DNA from: Apostichopus japonicus
Lineage: Eukaryota; Echinodermata; Holothuroidea; Aspidochirotida; Stichopodidae
Direction of reading: 5' to 3'
NCBI RefSeq assembly: GCF_037975245.1
Contig: NC_092579.1
Coordinates: 24,349,166 to 24,413,165 of the forward strand
Length of the DNA stretch: 64,000 nt
Positions 63,320 through 64,000 of the stretch are shown piece by piece. The first letter of the stretch is position 1; each line of letters starts with the position of its first letter. A program made the position numbers and the translations under genes. The notes beneath the pieces were generated by a model that saw only the letters and a program-made list of their open reading frames with translations, did not search any database and had not been told where the DNA came from.

Positions 63320-64000
63320 TTATCCCGAAATTCGACATTTCTTCTCGTTCTTTTGATATCTTTTCTTGAAGTTGTGACGTTTTATCTCAAGCTTTAGACG
63401 TCTCATTCCAAAATTAAGACTTATTTATGTTCGATGTATTTTAAAATTTGGCTCAAGATTTGGATTTTTTTATCGAAACATTTCATAATTTTATCTCAAA
63501 AGTTTTGGGTTTTATTTAAATATTTCAACGCTTCCTCGCGAACTTATGACGCACCTGTATACATATATTATGCCGGTCTTTCCCAAAATAAACTTAATCG
63601 GATTATGCTTTAAGTTTGGAGCAAATTTAGGGCATTTTCTAATTTCTCGACTACGATACTTTGAAGAGAGACAAGACTTATCAAACTGTTAACCTTCTTC
63701 AAGGAGCCTGCCCGTGTGAGTTAATGTTAGAAAGTTCGATCCGGCAGAATTAACACCAAAACAGAACGGATATTAAATAACTCCCACATTTGTAAATTAA
63801 ACGGAATTATAAATTTCGACAGTAACATCGAAATGTCGAGTTCAAATGTCGTAATTTCGAGATGAAACTTCAAAAGTGGGAGATAAAATGTCGACATTTT
63901 GAAACAATACTTCCGAATATCGATATAAATTTCGAACCTTCAGGCTAAAATGTAATTTTGAGATGAAAAGTGGAATATTGGGATAAAACGTTCTAATTGC
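63320..64000. repeat. 21-bp-period array with tttatctc/gagataaa core, inverted about its middle
   Basis: From 63334 consecutive 21-bp steps read cgacatttcttctcg, tgatatcttttcttg, tgacgttttatctca, agacgtctcattcca, agacttatttatgtt. Near the right edge (63840-63990) the complementary orientation (gagatgaaa, gagataaaatgtcgac) dominates. It is cut by the window edge. Confidence 0.65.

Overview
The window is eukaryotic: AT-rich (roughly two thirds A+T by eye), with genes split into many short exons bounded by GT/AG sites and large introns full of satellites and small transposons. Gene content (a transmembrane semaphorin and a USP31/USP43-type deubiquitinase) and repeat style suggest a marine invertebrate deuterostome, possibly an echinoderm such as a sea cucumber. 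The species assignment is inference. No bacterial operons, rRNA genes or CRISPR arrays are visible.

Region 1 (1-22.2 kb, + strand) holds the 3' portion of a semaphorin gene. Fifteen exons chain in consistent reading phase from 1907 to a stop codon at 19447 and encode 827 residues. In order they give most of a sema domain, a PSI cysteine module, a short Thr/Lys-rich stalk, one transmembrane helix and a tail of nearly 400 residues. The tail appears to hold beta-sandwich-like modules and a C-terminal helical, death-fold-like segment. The N-terminal sema exons lie to the left of the window. The link between the transmembrane exon and the tail crosses an intron filled by a 29-bp minisatellite, so two adjacent genes remain possible. 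AATAAA signals near 22.2 kb suggest a long 3' UTR.

Region 2 (22.2-24.77 kb) is intergenic. It holds a degenerate 21-bp-period repeat array (about 23.08-23.96 kb) followed by a more CpG-containing stretch that probably carries the promoter and 5' UTR of the next gene.

Region 3 (24.77-60.8 kb, + strand) is a complete USP31/USP43-like deubiquitinase of 11 coding exons. The sum is 3642 nt, or 1213 residues plus stop. Every exon junction is phase-compatible, and the Cys box, zinc-finger CxxC pairs, His box and Asp are all present. Its 12.7-kb first intron contains a 2.83-kb tandem duplication that is almost perfectly identical. Later introns hold a 2.07-kb inverted-repeat element studded with a 14-bp motif, a hAT-like MITE and a 20-bp higher-order minisatellite.

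Region 4 (60.8-64 kb) is intergenic. It ends in two further 20-21-bp-period repeat arrays, one of them interrupted by a tRNA-derived SINE. The two genes share strand but no obvious pathway: one is a guidance receptor or ligand, the other a ubiquitin hydrolase. The most unusual observations are the 21-bp-phased arrays, which recur at both ends of the window behind a shared leader sequence, and the atypical semaphorin tail.
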